Below are positions 25,931-34,683 of a DNA stretch of 64,000 nucleotides, one piece after another (the first letter of the stretch is position 1; each line of letters opens with the position of its first letter). A program made the translations under genes and the position numbers. The stretch is from Bin127 sp965203505 (GTDB lineage: Bacteria > Chloroflexota > Dehalococcoidia > Lucifugimonadales > Lucifugimonadaceae): positions 1,302,001-1,366,000 of the forward strand of contig OZ241880.1 of NCBI GenBank assembly GCA_965203505.1. The letters run 5' to 3'. Under the pieces are notes generated by a model. That model did no database searches, was not told the DNA's origin, and was given only the letters and a program-made list of their open reading frames with translations.

Positions 25931-26445
25931 CAATCCTCGAAAGAAGCCAATTCCCTAATATCACCGAGCCGGCGCAAACCTTGATCGGTCAGATCGGCCG
26001 CGATGTCCGAAGCTGTGGAGTTGAGTATCGGATGAGTTGCATCCGGCGCGATCTCGGCTAACGGGATCATCACAAACCCTCGTTCATGCATCCGGGGATG
26101 AGGTAAGTTGAGGTCAGCTAGATTGAGTACCTTTCCGTCCACCATCAGGACATCAAGGTCTAGCGTACGCGACTCGTTGACTCGTCGCCTTACGCGACCG
26201 TTCGCTCGTTCAATTTCAAGGAGTTGTGCCAGTAGTTCGGTCGGGTCCAGACTCGTGTGGATCGAAATCACCATGTTGAGATACAAGGGTTGATCTTCGT
26301 CGACCCCGTGCGGATCGGATTCGTAGACGGACGATATCGCGATTAGTTCACCCAGATGTTTAATCGACTTGATCGCGGCGCTGAGGTAAGCGACGCGATC
26401 ACCAAGATTGCTTCCCAGGCCAATGTAGGCGACCGACTGAGTCAA
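25927..26445 (-). CDS. folK: 2-amino-4-hydroxy-6-hydroxymethyldihydropteridine diphosphokinase
   Basis: This is the folate-pathway pyrophosphokinase that activates hydroxymethyl-dihydropterin for dihydropteroate synthase (172 residues). The motifs are YIGLGSNLGDR at the N-terminus, the SSVYESDPHG region, RTLDLDVLMVDG (the RTLDxD motif) and LPHPRMHERGFVMIPLAEIAPD. It follows folP by 11 bases on the same strand, so the two form a folate operon and catalyse consecutive steps. Confidence 0.94.
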   Translation of the reverse strand: MTQSVAYIGLGSNLGDRVAYLSAAIKSIKHLGELIAISSVYESDPHGVDEDQPLYLNMVISIHTSLDPTELLAQLLEIERANGRVRRRVNESRTLDLDVLMVDGKVLNLADLNLPHPRMHERGFVMIPLAEIAPDATHPILNSTASDIAADLTDQGLRRLGDIRELASFEDC

Positions 26446-26456
26446 CGCATTTCCAA

Positions 26457-27401
26457 TCAGCTCTGTCGTTCAACGGCCTTGCGGACGCGGTCACTAGCTT
26501 TTTCAACGGCCACTGGTTGCCAACCCCTCACGATGGCATCAGCGACTTTAGCCACCCGCGCCATTTCCCTCACCTCATGGACGCGCACGATGTCAGCCCC
26601 ACTGGCTGTTGCCAACGCGGTAGACGCCGCGTTACCTTCGATACGATCATCGGGTCCGGCGTCGAGAATTGCACCTATGAACGACTTACGCGAAGCTCCA
26701 ACGAGTATCGGGAAGTTGCCCAGGTCGGATTTGATCATGTCCAAGTGTCGCAAAGCGTCAAGGCTGTGGGCCGCGTTCTTGGCAAAACCGATTCCGGGAT
26801 CCACGATGATGCGAGATATGTCTACTCCGCCGGACTGCGCCTTTTGGATCGCGCCTGTCAACTCAGAAACGATTTCACCAACTACATCTTTGTACCGGGC
26901 GCGAGGCCGAATGTGACTGATCACGATTGGGGCGTGGTGTTTTGCGACGGTCGCCGCCATGTCTGTGTCGGAGAGCATCGACACGTCGTTGGCCATGCTG
27001 GCACCGGCAGCTAGAGCGGCGTCGGCGACCGCCGCTTTACGGGTATCGATACTGATTGGGATCGAGCATCTGCGCTTCAGTTCCGAAATCACCGGCAAGA
27101 CGCGCTCCATCTCTTCGGCCGCCGGTATTGGTCGCGCGTCCGGGTAGACGGATCGCGGTCGGGTTGATTCACCCCCGACATCGATGATGTCGGCGCCGTC
27201 GTCTTCCATGCGTAAGGCTGTGTCGACGGAGTTGGTAACCCAGTCGATTTGGTCCCGCATCGTGCCATCGCCTGAGAACGAGTCGGGCGTGACGTTGAGG
27301 ATGCCCATGATGTAGGTGCGGGATCCCCATTCGAAAGTACTTTCGCCAATCTTCAACGATTGGGTCAAGTTCGCCTCGGATTGGCGTGTGGCGGGGTTCA
27401 T
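26457..27401 (-). CDS. folP: Dihydropteroate synthase
   Basis: This enzyme joins p-aminobenzoate to the activated pterin (314 residues). The motifs are MGILNVTPDSFSGDG, DVGGESTRP, PISIDTRKAAVA, and the later DPGIGFAKNAAHSL and LVGASRKSFIG. About 30 residues precede the usual domain start. It is divergent from the carboxyltransferase gene at 27540, leaving 138 bases that must hold both promoters; no strong box was recognised there. Confidence 0.94.
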   Translation of the reverse strand: MNPATRQSEANLTQSLKIGESTFEWGSRTYIMGILNVTPDSFSGDGTMRDQIDWVTNSVDTALRMEDDGADIIDVGGESTRPRSVYPDARPIPAAEEMERVLPVISELKRRCSIPISIDTRKAAVADAALAAGASMANDVSMLSDTDMAATVAKHHAPIVISHIRPRARYKDVVGEIVSELTGAIQKAQSGGVDISRIIVDPGIGFAKNAAHSLDALRHLDMIKSDLGNFPILVGASRKSFIGAILDAGPDDRIEGNAASTALATASGADIVRVHEVREMARVAKVADAIVRGWQPVAVEKASDRVRKAVERQS

Positions 27402-27539
27402 CGGGTTGCGGAGCGAATATCTGGTCGCAAACTTGCGTCGTAAGTTAGGATTCTAAGTTGGCGAACGTTCGAAATCGGGACTGACGACGATACTCGATTT
27501 CGTGAAAATCAGGGCTGATCGACAACGCAGCAGCAAGAT

Positions 27540-29105
27540 ATGACGTCTACTACCAATGGATTTGAAAGCCGTATGGCTGGGTTGGAATCTCGGCGTGCGA
27601 CGGCAAAACTCGGAGGTGGTGAGCGGCGTGTTGAGTCGCAGAAGAAGCGGGGTAAGCTGACGGCTCGCGAACGATTGGCGAAGTTGTTCGACGGCGGCGT
27701 TTTCTCCGAAATCGATACATTTAACACACATCGCTCTACCGATCTGGGGCTTGACAAGCAGCGTTTCGAAGGCGATTCGGTTGTGACGGGTTGGGGAAAG
27801 GTGGAAGGTAGGACGGTCTTCGGATACGCCCAGGACTTCACAGTCTTGGGTGGGTCGCTGTCGCAAATCGCGGCGCAGAAGATTTCGAAGGTGATGGACC
27901 ACGCGATAAAGGTGGGTGCGCCAGTGGTTGGGATTAACGATTCGGGTGGTGCACGGATCCAAGAAGGCATTGACTCGCTTGCGGGATATGGCGAGATTTT
28001 CCGTCGGAACACGTTGGCAAGCGGGGTAATTCCCCAGATTACGGTGATTGCGGGGCCTTCGGCAGGAGGCGCGGTTTACTCACCTGCGATGACGGATTTC
28101 ATCTTCATGGTGGAGTCGATAGGGCAGATGTACATCACGGGCCCGGATGTGGTGCGATCGGTGACGGGTGAGGATGTAAGTCATGAGGATTTGGGCGGCG
28201 CGGGGATGCATGCTACTACGTCAGGCGTGGCGCATTGGGCTGCGGCTGATGAGGATGCTTGTTTTGCGGAAGTTCGACGGTTGATTGGGTTTTTGCCCTC
28301 GAATAATGCATCTTCACCCCCGTTGGTGGCGTGTGAGGATCCAGTGGACCGGCGGTCGGAGAGGTTGGCATCCGTGATTCCGGATGATCCGAACATGCCT
28401 TATGACGTTTTGGATGTTGTGGAGGAGCTGGCGGATGATGGCAACTTCATGCAGGTCCACGGAGAATTCGCGCGCAACATCGTGGTTGGATTTGGGCGTT
28501 TCTCAGGCTCGACGGTTGGGATTGTCGCGAATCAGCCGAATGAGGTAGCGGGAGTGCTCGATATCGACGCTTCGGACAAGGGAGCGCGTTTTGTGCGATT
28601 CTGCGATGCGTTCAATATTCCGGTGCTGACTTTGGTCGATGTTCCGGGGTTTATGCCGGGTACGGCGCAGGAGCAGGGTGGCATAATTCGTCACGGGGCG
28701 AAGATGCTTTACGCGTATTCGGAGGCTACCGTGCCGAAGATTACGGTCATCCTGCGGAAAGCCTACGGCGGGGCCTATATCGTGATGGGGAGCAAGGAGT
28801 TGCGGTGCGATGTGAACTTGGCTTGGCCGACGGCGGAGATAGCGGTGATGGGTCCGGAGGGTGCCGTGAATGTGATTTCACGGAGGGAGATCGCAGCGGC
28901 AGACGACGCAGATGCGAAGCGTCAAGAATTGGTTGTGGATTATCGTGATCGGTTCGCGAACCCGTATATTGCAGCCAACCGTGGTTATATCGACGATGTC
29001 ATTGATCCGAGAGATACGCGTTCTAGGGTGATCGACGCGTTGGACATGTTGGCGAACAAGGTTGACGATATGCCTTCGAAGAAGCACGGGAATATCCCGC
29101 TGTGA
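27540..29105 (+). CDS. Acyl-CoA (propionyl/methylmalonyl-type) carboxylase carboxyltransferase subunit
   Basis: This 521-residue member of the PccB/MmdA family transfers CO2 from carboxybiotin to an acyl-CoA such as propionyl-CoA. Two crotonase-like halves are seen. The first has the acyl-CoA site INDSGGARIQEGIDSLAGYG and the oxyanion region GPSAGGAVYSPAMTDF. The second has DVPGFMPGTAQEQGGIIRHGAKMLYAY and KAYGGAYIVMGSK. No biotin carboxylase or biotin carrier gene lies in the window. The substrate is therefore inferred from overall resemblance. Its stop overlaps the next gene's GTG start. Confidence 0.92.
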   Translation: MTSTTNGFESRMAGLESRRATAKLGGGERRVESQKKRGKLTARERLAKLFDGGVFSEIDTFNTHRSTDLGLDKQRFEGDSVVTGWGKVEGRTVFGYAQDFTVLGGSLSQIAAQKISKVMDHAIKVGAPVVGINDSGGARIQEGIDSLAGYGEIFRRNTLASGVIPQITVIAGPSAGGAVYSPAMTDFIFMVESIGQMYITGPDVVRSVTGEDVSHEDLGGAGMHATTSGVAHWAAADEDACFAEVRRLIGFLPSNNASSPPLVACEDPVDRRSERLASVIPDDPNMPYDVLDVVEELADDGNFMQVHGEFARNIVVGFGRFSGSTVGIVANQPNEVAGVLDIDASDKGARFVRFCDAFNIPVLTLVDVPGFMPGTAQEQGGIIRHGAKMLYAYSEATVPKITVILRKAYGGAYIVMGSKELRCDVNLAWPTAEIAVMGPEGAVNVISRREIAAADDADAKRQELVVDYRDRFANPYIAANRGYIDDVIDPRDTRSRVIDALDMLANKVDDMPSKKHGNIPL

Positions 29106-29524
29106 GTGTCGCAAAGCAGCCTCGGTACGTGCCGAATTCGGTATCAGAAGAGGAATTTGTTCGGACGGTGTCGGAAATGGCGCGCGAGGTGTGGGATTTC
29201 CATAATCGTTGGGGGTTCGGATCGGGGCATTTCGAAGGTAGTGAACCGGCGAGCATAATTGCTAGGCGTCGCCCGATCTTGTCGGAGGAGATGCGAGAGT
29301 TGAGCGAGGCGGTGGATGATGATGATGAGGTTGGAATCTGCAACGAAGCGGCGGATGTTTTGTTTGTGGCGATGGGTCATATCGAGGCGTTGGGAGCAGC
29401 AGGATTGGACGGTGTGCGGCAAGTTACCGGCAAGAATCGCGGCAAAACGACAGAAACTCATGCGATCCGGCAAGATACCGGCAAGTTGCTGCCGAAGGAA
29501 GGTAAACCTCACAAGTGGGAGTGA
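29102..29524 (+). CDS. MazG-like nucleotide pyrophosphohydrolase
   Basis: This 140-residue all-alpha protein has the EExxE...ExxD metal-binding pattern of MazG/dUTPase-type NTP pyrophosphohydrolases: SEEMRELSEAV followed by CNEAADVLFVAMGHIEALG. The C-terminal GKNRGKTTETHAIRQDTGKL matches the KNxxKtxxTH tail of small phage- and bacteria-type MazG-like proteins. It probably cleaves nucleoside triphosphates to monophosphates (house-cleaning or pool control). It starts at GTG 29102, overlapping the carboxyltransferase stop. Confidence 0.75.
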   Translation: MSVAKQPRYVPNSVSEEEFVRTVSEMAREVWDFHNRWGFGSGHFEGSEPASIIARRRPILSEEMRELSEAVDDDDEVGICNEAADVLFVAMGHIEALGAAGLDGVRQVTGKNRGKTTETHAIRQDTGKLLPKEGKPHKWE

Positions 29525-29591
29525 TCCCGAGATTCACTGATCCGGCTGCCGATGCCGGATTCGAATAATCACAAACCTAAAGGAACGACGG

Positions 29592-30794
29592 ATGCAGAAT
29601 ACGGCGATAGAGCGAGCAAAAGAGCATTTCGGCAGTCTGCTGGAGAGGCAGATCGAGCGTGTCGCGGCGATGAAGGAGTCGGCGGATTTCATGGACTACG
29701 CCTCGCTGGACACGATCAAGATCGGGGTGATCGGTGGTGACGGAATTGGGCCGGCGATTACGGAGACGGCGCGGGGAGTGCTGGAGCGATTGCTCGAGGA
29801 CGAAGTGGCGAGTGGGAAGATCGAGTTTCGGAATATCGAGGGGTTGACGATCGAGAATCGGGCGGCGCATTTGCAGTCGATTCCGGACGATGTGTTGGCG
29901 GAGATCAAAGAGTGCGATGTGACGTTGAAGGGTCCGACGACGACGCCGGAGAAGGGCGACGGTTGGCCGAATCTGGAGTCGGCGAATGTGGGGATGCGGA
30001 AGGAGCTGGATCTGTTCGCGAATGTGCGGCCGGTGCGGGTCCCGTCGGAGGGCATCGACTGGGTTTTCTTCCGCGAGAATACGGAAGACCTTTACGCACT
30101 GGGGTCGGATGGTATCGATGTGACGGAGGATTTCACGATCGACTTCCGATTGATTTCGGAGCCGGGATCGGAGCGGATCATTCGGGCGGCGTTCGAGCAT
30201 GCGAAGCAGAATGGTCGGGACCGGGTGACGGTGGTGACGAAGGCGAACATTGTGAAATTGAGCGATGGTCGGTTTTTGCAGGTGGCGGAGAGAGTATCCA
30301 AGGAGTACCCGGGTATCGAGTGGGACGGTTGGTATATCGACATCATGACGGCGAAGCTGCTGGACACGGCGCGGCGGTCGGATTTCCAAGTCTTCGTGAT
30401 GCCGAATCTTTACGGCGACATTTTGACGGATGAGGCGGCGGAGATTCAGGGTGGCGTGGGAACTGCGGGCGCGGCGAACGTGGGTACGCGGTATGCGATG
30501 TTCGAGGCGATACACGGCTCGGCGCCGCGGATGGTGACGGAGGGTAGGGCGCAGTATGCGGACCCGTCATCAATGCTGAAGGCTTCGGCGATGCTGTTGC
30601 AGCACTTGGGCTATGCGGACTTGGGGCGCAGGTTGGATATGGCGCTAGAGGTTTGCGGTCAGTACGAGCGGAAGGTGGTCACTACTGGACGGGATACTGG
30701 GGCTACTGGTGATGAGTATGGGGCATATGTGGCCGACACCGTTAACGACGCCGACCTCGAATCGAAATGGCAGTCCTACGTCGACGCCGACTGA
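29592..30794 (+). CDS. icd: Isocitrate dehydrogenase (isocitrate/isopropylmalate family)
   Basis: This decarboxylating dehydrogenase has 400 residues. Family motifs are IGGDGIGPAI, the substrate arginine segment NVGMRKELDLFANVRPV, FFRENTEDLYA, TVVTKANIVKLSDG, the metal-binding DGWYIDIMTAKLL and MPNLYGDILTDEAAEIQGG, and FEAIHGSAP. The ENTED sequence and the following malate dehydrogenase gene favour isocitrate over isopropylmalate. Cofactor preference cannot be told. About 40 extra N-terminal residues, predicted helical, precede the Rossmann-like core. Confidence 0.85.
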   Translation: MQNTAIERAKEHFGSLLERQIERVAAMKESADFMDYASLDTIKIGVIGGDGIGPAITETARGVLERLLEDEVASGKIEFRNIEGLTIENRAAHLQSIPDDVLAEIKECDVTLKGPTTTPEKGDGWPNLESANVGMRKELDLFANVRPVRVPSEGIDWVFFRENTEDLYALGSDGIDVTEDFTIDFRLISEPGSERIIRAAFEHAKQNGRDRVTVVTKANIVKLSDGRFLQVAERVSKEYPGIEWDGWYIDIMTAKLLDTARRSDFQVFVMPNLYGDILTDEAAEIQGGVGTAGAANVGTRYAMFEAIHGSAPRMVTEGRAQYADPSSMLKASAMLLQHLGYADLGRRLDMALEVCGQYERKVVTTGRDTGATGDEYGAYVADTVNDADLESKWQSYVDAD

Positions 30795-30828
30795 ACCCAA
30801 AGACAAACTAACGGAGCAACACTAGACA

Positions 30829-31758
30829 ATGCGATTCAAGGTAACGGTTGTTGGTGCTGGGAATGTTGGTGCTACTACGGCTCAGCGGATTTTTGAGCGG
30901 GGGTATGCGGATGTGGTTTTGGTGGATGTGGTGGAGGATATGCCGCAGGGGAAGGCGCTGGATCTGCTGGAGTCGGGGCCGGTGCTGGGGACTGATGCGC
31001 AGATCGTGGGTGCCAACGATTATGAGCCGACGGCGGGTTCGGATGTTGTGGTGATTACGGCTGGGATCGCGCGTCGGCCGGGGATGAGCCGTGACGACCT
31101 GCTGCTGACTAATATGCGGATCGTGCAGAGCGTCACTGAGGAGGTGGCGAAGTATTCGCCGGAGTGTGTGATCGTGGTGGTGTCGAACCCGTTGGATGCG
31201 ATGGTGCAGCTGGCGCAGTCGGTGAGCGGGTTTCCGAAGGAACGGGTTGTGGGTATGGCTGGAATCTTGGACACGGCGCGGTTCCGAACGTTCTTGGCGC
31301 AGGAACTTGGGGTGTCGGTGACGAATGTGCAGGCGTATGTGCTCGGTGGGCACGGGGACACGATGGTGCCGTTGATCAAGGCGACTACTGTCGGTGGAGT
31401 TCCGGTTTCGGAGTTGATCGAGGCGGACCGGTTGGAGGAGATAGTGCAGCGTACGCGGGACGGTGGTGCGGAGATCGTGGCGTTGCTGAAAACGGGTTCG
31501 GCGTATTACGCGCCGTCGGCGGCGAGTGCTCAGATGGTGGAGTCGATACTGCTGGACCGCAAGGAGATTCTGCCGTGCGCGGCGATGCTGGATGGGGAGT
31601 ATGGGATTTCGGGTCTGTATGTGGGTGTGCCGGTGAAGTTGGGTGTAGGGGGTGTTGAGGAGATCATCGAGGTTGAGTTGACGGATGCTGAGAGTGCGGC
31701 GTTGCGGGCGTCAGCGGACGCGGTGCAGGAATTGGTGGATGTGATGGCGGGGGCTTGA
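30829..31758 (+). CDS. mdh: Malate dehydrogenase (LDH-like type)
   Basis: This NAD-dependent enzyme interconverts malate and oxaloacetate (309 residues). It has the NAD motif VVGAGNVGATTA, the acid at the end of strand 2 (LVDVVED, which favours NAD), the substrate loop AGIARRPGMSRDDLL with the malate-type arginine, the VSNPLD segment, and the catalytic GGHGDTMVP histidine. It lies 34 bases after the isocitrate dehydrogenase gene on the same strand, forming a small TCA-cycle operon. Confidence 0.94.
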   Translation: MRFKVTVVGAGNVGATTAQRIFERGYADVVLVDVVEDMPQGKALDLLESGPVLGTDAQIVGANDYEPTAGSDVVVITAGIARRPGMSRDDLLLTNMRIVQSVTEEVAKYSPECVIVVVSNPLDAMVQLAQSVSGFPKERVVGMAGILDTARFRTFLAQELGVSVTNVQAYVLGGHGDTMVPLIKATTVGGVPVSELIEADRLEEIVQRTRDGGAEIVALLKTGSAYYAPSAASAQMVESILLDRKEILPCAAMLDGEYGISGLYVGVPVKLGVGGVEEIIEVELTDAESAALRASADAVQELVDVMAGA

Positions 31759-31870
31759 AGGGGGATTTAGACAGGTGCTACACCTTGGCTCCGTTTTTGC
31801 AACATTGACGCAATTGCGTTCGCGTTGAACGACGACGCGTTCGACATCAGTTCGCGGGAGTTGAAATGGC

Positions 31871-32965
31871 ATGCCAGCCTACCGAAAACAACATTTCGTG
31901 CCGAAATTTTTCATGAAAGGTTTCGCAAGCGCACCCAAAAGAGTTCATCTGTACAACAAGAAGAGAAGATCAGTAGTCAAGGACGCCAGTCTGCGACGCC
32001 AGTGCGCCAAGGCGAATTTCTATGGCGCTGATCATGAGATTGAGTTGCAATTCGGCGAAATCGAACGATGGATTGCGCCGAGACTCGCCAGACTGCGGAA
32101 GGATCAATCCCGGTTCGAAATTACGGATGATGTCAAGATGTTGGTGGTTCAACTCGTCGCGTTACTTGATATTAGAACAGACCGACGAATTTCTGAGATG
32201 CGGCAACTGGCGACCTCGTTTTTCGATGATTCGACTCCCGAGGAAATGTCAATGCGACGGATCGCCAGTGAAATGCCGATGATTGACATTTTGAAATCTA
32301 ATCTTGAGGCGATTTTTGAAGGGATCGGGCATCTGCAAATTCATTTCATCTCGGACCGCAAAAAGGGGTTTCTTGTAGGTGACGCTCCTGTTGCACACTA
32401 CAACCAGTACTGCGAATACATCCAGGACCATGGTGTTCTGGGATTGGGACAAAAGGGCATTCAGCTTACTCTGCCGCTATCTCCGACATTGACACTCTTG
32501 CTGTTCGATGGCGGGACGTACAAACTGCGCACAAGCACGGAACGATCGACAGGGCACAGCACCGCCGCACGGCGAGACGTGGAGATGTTAAATCGGTTGC
32601 AAATTTCGCGCGCATACGAAAACGTGTATTTCGCAAGTGACGAGATCGCGGATGAAGTCAATGAAATATTCGGTTTAACACAATCGAGTAACGATGGCGA
32701 ACTCGTGAAATCGAAAAGAATCAAACGAGGAGGTGGGGTAGAACTAGCTCAAAGTTTCGCGAGGATTACAAATATCCGTTTCGATCTGTCATTTTTGCGC
32801 GTGAAACCCGGTGCTGCAAAAATTCCCGTGCGTAAAAGGCCTTTCTTAATGAGGGATGGGAGTTACAGACCAGATCCAACAGACCTGTTTATGCGCGATT
32901 TTGATGAATTCAACTCCCGATACGGCGGCAGCATACCCACGTTGCGAACCACGCGCCCGACGTGA
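31871..32965 (+). CDS. DUF4238-domain protein
   Basis: This 364-residue soluble protein begins with the DUF4238 hallmark, a basic YRKQHFVPKFFMKGFA stretch (R/K-x-QH-x-VP-x-F/Y), followed by KANFYG. Its function is unknown. Members are patchily distributed and often sit beside restriction or other defence genes. Here the next gene downstream is a restriction-modification pair. Base composition is visibly more AT-rich than in the mdh operon just upstream, which suggests acquisition. The start is the ATG at 31871. Confidence 0.75.
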   Translation: MPAYRKQHFVPKFFMKGFASAPKRVHLYNKKRRSVVKDASLRRQCAKANFYGADHEIELQFGEIERWIAPRLARLRKDQSRFEITDDVKMLVVQLVALLDIRTDRRISEMRQLATSFFDDSTPEEMSMRRIASEMPMIDILKSNLEAIFEGIGHLQIHFISDRKKGFLVGDAPVAHYNQYCEYIQDHGVLGLGQKGIQLTLPLSPTLTLLLFDGGTYKLRTSTERSTGHSTAARRDVEMLNRLQISRAYENVYFASDEIADEVNEIFGLTQSSNDGELVKSKRIKRGGGVELAQSFARITNIRFDLSFLRVKPGAAKIPVRKRPFLMRDGSYRPDPTDLFMRDFDEFNSRYGGSIPTLRTTRPT

Positions 32966-33422
32966 TCATCAAGGAGCTTTGAGAGCAATAAGGAATTTAC
33001 TACGCAAAAACGAGCTGTCTAACGGTCGATTCGATTTGCCGGGTGTTTGGGCTATTGGGTTGCCATTCGCGGCGGAGGATGGAGCGTGGTTTGGTTACGG
33101 TTGGAGATGGAGAGCCTAAATTGACGATGATGGCTTGTGCTTTGACGCTGGCGCGTTTGCCATGGCAGGAGAGGATGATGTGGTCGGTGTTGTTGGGATG
33201 TTGTGTCGGGCGTTGACATGTGGGTATTGCTTGAGTTCGATTAGGCGTTGCGCTGGTGCATGTTGCCGCGCATACTACTCAGTTGAGAACGCTTAGTGTT
33301 TACGTTATGTGGGAAACGGTTATGATGTTCGGGACTCCTTGACCAGACGGGCGCGCAGCGGCTTGTTTGGGTGTAATATATGAACAAGTGTTGTGATTAA
33401 GGGTTGTAACGTGGATTGAGCG
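32966..33422. other. 457-base gap before the restriction-modification genes; possible decayed coding stretch
   Basis: No intact gene was recognised. On the - strand between about 33250 and 32990 two frames read like protein without stops. A frame change near 33190 would join QRLIELKQYPHVNARHN to a frame containing IILSCHGKRASVKAQAIIV and ending in a TAG. This could be the remnant of a lost gene. On the + strand the last 100 bases before 33423 are AT-rich and probably contain the promoter, but no convincing -35/-10 pair was found. Confidence 0.3.
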
Positions 33423-34679
33423 ATGCTTGGCGAACGGACAAGAACGGAATCTGGGTGGGACTACCGGACCGCCAACACTAAGGAATTCACGCATGGGATA
33501 CATCCGTATCCGGCGATGATGATCCCGCAGGTAGCGCGGCGGTTGATCGGTGAGTACGGCCGGGAAGAAGGGATTCTCCTCGATCCGTATTGTGGCTCCG
33601 GCACGACGTTGCTTGAAGGGATGTTGGCTGATCTTGTGTCGACGGGGACGGATTTGAATCCGTTAGCGCGCCTGATAGCCAGGACGAAGACGTTGCCGAT
33701 CGACTTAGAGCGACTTGACCGGGAGATCGGAGATTTCGTCGAATTCGGACCGTTGGCGGCGGAATCAAGCAATAGTCACGTCAACGTGCCGGAAATTCCC
33801 AACGTGGACTATTGGTTCAGTGAACGAGCGCAGCGCGATTTGGTGATGGTGCGGAGTTTCATCGACGGTATCCGACGCGTGGACATCGCGAATTTCTTCA
33901 GGGTGGCGTTCAGTTTGACGGTTAGGAAGGTGTCTTGGACGAAAAACTCTGAATTCAAACTCGTGAGGATGCAGCGAGAGCGCATAGAAGATCACAATCC
34001 CGATGTGTATTCGACGATGACTGCAGTGCTGAATGACAACAGAAGGTCCTTCAAATCGCTCGACGCGGCGCTATTTGATGATCCTTTGATCCCCGCGGTG
34101 TGTGGGTTCAACTCCGTGATGGGGATCCCGAGCAATATAATCGGACCCGATTCTGTTGATGTCGTCGTGACGTCGCCCCCTTACGGTGATTCGAAGACGA
34201 CAGTGGCGTATGGGCAATTCTCCAGACTGTCGTCTCAATGGCTCGGTTACGAAAATGCTAACCGTGTCGACAATGCCCTCATGGGAGGCGGAAGGTTAAC
34301 AGGCGATGTCAGATTAGGTTTCGATGAACTCGATGATGTGATAGCGGAGATCGCCGATGCGGATGCTAGGAGAGCTGGAGAGGTTGCGTCGTTCTTTGTC
34401 GACTATCGGAAGTCGATCGGCAATGTCGCCAACGTGGTGAAGCCCGGAGGACACGTTTGCTATGTGGTTGGTAATCGAACGGTCAAGGGGTCGAAGGTAC
34501 CGACCGCGGAATCGACGGCTGCGTTCTTTGAGATGAGTGGTTTTGAGCATGTGGGAACGTTCTGGCGAAATATTCCAAACAAGCGAATGCCGTCGATGAA
34601 TTCTCCTTCGAATATCCCAGGCAAATTGGGTAAAACGATAAAGTCGGAGATCATCGTGGTCTGTAGAAAAACTATCTGA
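33423..34679 (+). CDS. DNA methyltransferase with TSPPY motif (amino-methyltransferase)
   Basis: This 418-residue exocyclic-amino DNA methyltransferase has the AdoMet-binding motif I DPYCGSGTTLLEG at about residues 57-69 near the N-terminus, after GIHPYPAMMIPQ. The catalytic motif IV TSPPYGDS lies at about residue 245. TSPPY is typical of N4-cytosine enzymes. The order motif I, about 170 residues of probable target-recognition region, then motif IV is alpha-like rather than the beta order (IV before I) common for TSPPY enzymes. It is followed after 4 bases by an EcoRII-like endonuclease, so it is the protecting enzyme of that pair. Confidence 0.87.
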   Translation: MLGERTRTESGWDYRTANTKEFTHGIHPYPAMMIPQVARRLIGEYGREEGILLDPYCGSGTTLLEGMLADLVSTGTDLNPLARLIARTKTLPIDLERLDREIGDFVEFGPLAAESSNSHVNVPEIPNVDYWFSERAQRDLVMVRSFIDGIRRVDIANFFRVAFSLTVRKVSWTKNSEFKLVRMQRERIEDHNPDVYSTMTAVLNDNRRSFKSLDAALFDDPLIPAVCGFNSVMGIPSNIIGPDSVDVVVTSPPYGDSKTTVAYGQFSRLSSQWLGYENANRVDNALMGGGRLTGDVRLGFDELDDVIAEIADADARRAGEVASFFVDYRKSIGNVANVVKPGGHVCYVVGNRTVKGSKVPTAESTAAFFEMSGFEHVGTFWRNIPNKRMPSMNSPSNIPGKLGKTIKSEIIVVCRKTI

Positions 34680-34683
34680 CGGC

